Source: Granulosicoccus sp965367215
GTDB taxonomy: Bacteria; Pseudomonadota; Gammaproteobacteria; Granulosicoccales; Granulosicoccaceae
DNA length: 17,154 bases
Direction of reading: 5' to 3'
NCBI GenBank assembly: GCA_965367215.1
Contig: CBDUIJ010000094.1
Coordinates: forward strand, 1 to 17,154
A program made the position numbers and the translations under genes. The notes under the pieces were generated by a model. The model was not told the origin of the DNA, searched no databases, and saw only the letters and a list, made by a program, of their open reading frames with translations. Shown here in pieces: positions 15,658-17,154 of the stretch; position 1 is the first letter of the stretch, and every line of letters starts with the position of its first letter.

Positions 15658-16680
15658 ATGTATACACCACTGAAATATGTACTGGCAGGCACGGTCTTGT
15701 CAGGTCTCTGCGTCACGTCGGTCATGGCTGATCCGCTGATCAAGCTGCGAATTCAGAACCATCACGCCATGGAATCCACCTATGGCACCGTGATAAAGGA
15801 ATTTGTGGACAATGTCGAGCTCATGTCAGGTGGTGACATCGAGATCGAAATGTTCTACTCCTCCGCTGTCGTCAAGTCGGCAGAGACTTTTGACGCTGCT
15901 ACCACCGGTATTCTTGATTGTGACATGACCAATGGCAGTTATCAGACCGGCAAGGATCCGGCATTTCAGTTTGTTGCCGATACGATGGGCGGCTATGACA
16001 CACCCCTCCAGTATCACACCTGGGTGAACGAAGGCGGCGGTAAAGAGGCCATCAACGAGCTTTACGCGACTTATGGCATGACCTATATCGGCGCGCATGT
16101 CGGTGGGCAGGAATCATTGAGTTCGATTCGGCCTCTTCGTGGTATCGAAGATCTTGACGGTTTCAAGTTTCGATCTCCTCCCGGCATGGAGTCCGAGATA
16201 TTCGCCTCTCTGGGGGCCAAGCCAGTCGTGATGGATTTTACGGAGATCTTTACCGCACTTGAAACCCGGATAATCGACGGTGCCGATGCGGCGTCCATCT
16301 CTGTCAACAGAGGCCTGGGAATCTACGACATTGCAAAGTATACGACCTTTCCGGGATTCCACTCCATGTCTGCAGATCACCTTGCATGCAGTACCAAGGT
16401 GTGGGAAAAGATGACTGAGCGACAACAGAAAATCATGACCATCGCGCAGAAGAATCTGGCCATGGATCTGATGATGAGAGTGTTGGTCGATGATGGCATC
16501 GCATTGGCAGAACTCCCTTCCGAAGGCGTGGAAATCCACAACTGGTCAGCCGAAGATCGTGACACATTCAGAAAGGCATCGCAGGCTGCCTGGGACAAAT
16601 GGGCGAGCAGAACGCCCCAGGCGGAAGCTCTGGTCAACAGCCATATAGAGTTCAGCAGGCAAGTCGGCTTGATCAAGTAG
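15658..16680 (+). CDS. TRAP transporter substrate-binding protein (DctP family)
   Basis: 340 residues from ATG 15658. That start places a normal signal peptide at the N-terminus (KYVLAGTVLSGLCVTSVMA, cleavage before DPLIK); the open frame extends to 15553 but would put 35 polar residues ahead of it. AGGAAGGA (15636-15643) is a purine-rich ribosome site, though 14 bases from the ATG. DctP-family features are HAMESTYGTVIKEFVDNVELMSGGDIEI-type opening, the conserved Arg172 in LDGFKFRSPPG that usually salt-bridges a ligand carboxylate, MDFTEIFTALETRIIDGAD (192-210), and a helical C-terminus. Such proteins feed organic acids, amino acids or similar anions to a DctQ/DctM membrane pair. No DctQ or DctM gene is visible on either side, so this one is orphan here or its partners lie beyond the window. 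Ligand unknown. Confidence 0.9.
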   Translation: MYTPLKYVLAGTVLSGLCVTSVMADPLIKLRIQNHHAMESTYGTVIKEFVDNVELMSGGDIEIEMFYSSAVVKSAETFDAATTGILDCDMTNGSYQTGKDPAFQFVADTMGGYDTPLQYHTWVNEGGGKEAINELYATYGMTYIGAHVGGQESLSSIRPLRGIEDLDGFKFRSPPGMESEIFASLGAKPVVMDFTEIFTALETRIIDGADAASISVNRGLGIYDIAKYTTFPGFHSMSADHLACSTKVWEKMTERQQKIMTIAQKNLAMDLMMRVLVDDGIALAELPSEGVEIHNWSAEDRDTFRKASQAAWDKWASRTPQAEALVNSHIEFSRQVGLIK

Positions 16681-16691
16681 GGAAAGACGTT

Positions 16692-16715
16692 GCTGTGCTG
16701 TTACGGCAGCACAGC
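16692..16715 (+). terminator. Terminator-like hairpin after the TRAP binding-protein gene
   Basis: GCTGTGCTG, loop TTACGG, CAGCACAGC: a perfect 9-bp stem 12 bp after the stop, followed by the moderately T-rich TCGTTTGT. Position and shape fit a Rho-independent terminator with a weak U-tract. Confidence 0.6.
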
Positions 16716-16731
16716 TCGTTTGTACAATGTG

Positions 16732-16780
16732 GTCACCTGTCGAAGGCCTTCCAGGCCTTGCAATAAAGCCGACAGGTGAC
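16732..16780. repeat. Nested inverted repeat upstream of the amidotransferase gene
   Basis: Outer arms GTCACCTGTCG (16732-16742) and CGACAGGTGAC (16770-16780) are perfectly complementary over 11 bp. Inside them AAGGCC (16743-16748) and GGCCTT (16754-16759) form a second 6-bp stem with loop TTCCA. As RNA this gives a stacked stem-loop; as DNA, a dyad operator. It lies 15-60 bp before the possible amidotransferase starts. Confidence 0.5.
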
Positions 16781-16839
16781 GATTCGAGGGTAGAATGAAG
16801 CCTGATTGCCAGTCTTTGTTCGCTCATCGAAAAACGCCC

Positions 16840-17154
16840 ATGAAGCCATTCCTGATACTGCAACTGCGTCCTGAGACAACCGCGTCGGATGACGAGTTTG
16901 CCGCGATTCTCGACAAGAGCGGTTTGTCCATCGAGGATGCCTGCCGCATCCGGCTCGATCAGGAAGCTCTGCCTGAAGGTCTGTCGCTGGATGACTACAG
17001 TGGCGTCATCGTGGGCGGTGGTCCGGGCTGTGTCAGTGATTCCGAGGACAAGAAGTCGGACGCGGACAGGACCATAGAGTCTGCAGTATTGGGCCTGATG
17101 CCGCAGATCACCGAGGGAGATTTCCCGTTCCTTGGCTGCTGCTACGGGATCGGC
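16840..17154 (+). CDS. Class I glutamine amidotransferase (3'-truncated)
   Basis: Open to the end of the window, 105 codons visible. The start MKPFLILQLRPE is typical of the GMP-synthase-like stand-alone amidotransferase group. VIVGGGPGCVSD (57-68) forms the oxyanion/loop region, and FPFLGCCYGIG (95-105) is the nucleophile elbow, with Cys101 in the G-x-C-x-G position. The catalytic His-Glu pair lies beyond the window. An in-frame ATG at 16795 would add 15 residues and has a nearby GAGGG (16786-16790), while 16840 has no obvious ribosome site but matches the family start; I prefer 16840 on homology. Such proteins hydrolyse glutamine to supply ammonia, or act on gamma-glutamyl compounds in amine catabolism. 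The acceptor is unknown. A similar start occurs as a remnant right after the flavoprotein gene. Confidence 0.85.
   Translation, partial: MKPFLILQLRPETTASDDEFAAILDKSGLSIEDACRIRLDQEALPEGLSLDDYSGVIVGGGPGCVSDSEDKKSDADRTIESAVLGLMPQITEGDFPFLGCCYGIG

Overview
The window looks like chromosomal DNA of a Gram-negative proteobacterium, most likely a free-living marine or otherwise aquatic gammaproteobacterium. This is an inference from outer-membrane export genes, c-di-GMP-type signalling genes, periplasmic binding proteins of two transporter classes, and enzymes of methylated-amine/one-carbon metabolism. Base composition and codon choice look even across the genes. I see no transposase, integrase, phage gene, CRISPR array, rRNA or tRNA.

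Region 1 (1-5629, all + strand): the 3' end of an OmpA-like protein gene overlaps by ATGA a TolC-family outer-membrane factor. They are followed by an HDOD-domain signalling protein, a 65-residue membrane protein, and a 7TMR-DISM/GGDEF protein with an intact GGEEF active site and an RxxD inhibitory site. This resembles an envelope export and signalling neighbourhood. A 20-bp palindrome lies upstream of the HDOD gene.

Region 2 (5737-15166): purU (10-formyl-tetrahydrofolate hydrolase, +) converges on a DeoR-family regulator (-). The regulator diverges from a five-gene + strand operon: a glycine-betaine/choline-type binding protein, a ProV-like ATPase, a permease of two fused ProW-like halves, a choline-kinase/APH-fold phosphotransferase, and a dimethylglycine/sarcosine-dehydrogenase-like flavoprotein with a GcvT folate domain. 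The last four genes are joined by ATGA overlaps. The divergent region carries a long near-perfect inverted repeat (7560-7618), a good candidate operator. A strong hairpin sits between the binding-protein gene and the ATPase gene. The simplest reading is import of a methylated (quaternary) amine, a phosphorylation step on an unknown acceptor, oxidative N-demethylation with the methyl carbon passed to tetrahydrofolate, and disposal of excess formyl-folate as formate by PurU.

Region 3 (15163-17154): a short reading frame overlapping the end of the flavoprotein gene starts like the glutamine amidotransferase found 1.7 kb further on, and may be a decayed paralogue. A TRAP-type binding protein without visible membrane partners follows, ending in a terminator-like hairpin. 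After a nested inverted repeat comes the 5' part of a class I glutamine amidotransferase gene, which runs off the window at its nucleophile cysteine.

The most unusual system is the region-2 operon: a fused-permease betaine-type transporter with a small-molecule kinase and a folate-linked demethylase, apparently controlled by a DeoR-type repressor. The real substrate cannot be read from the sequence.
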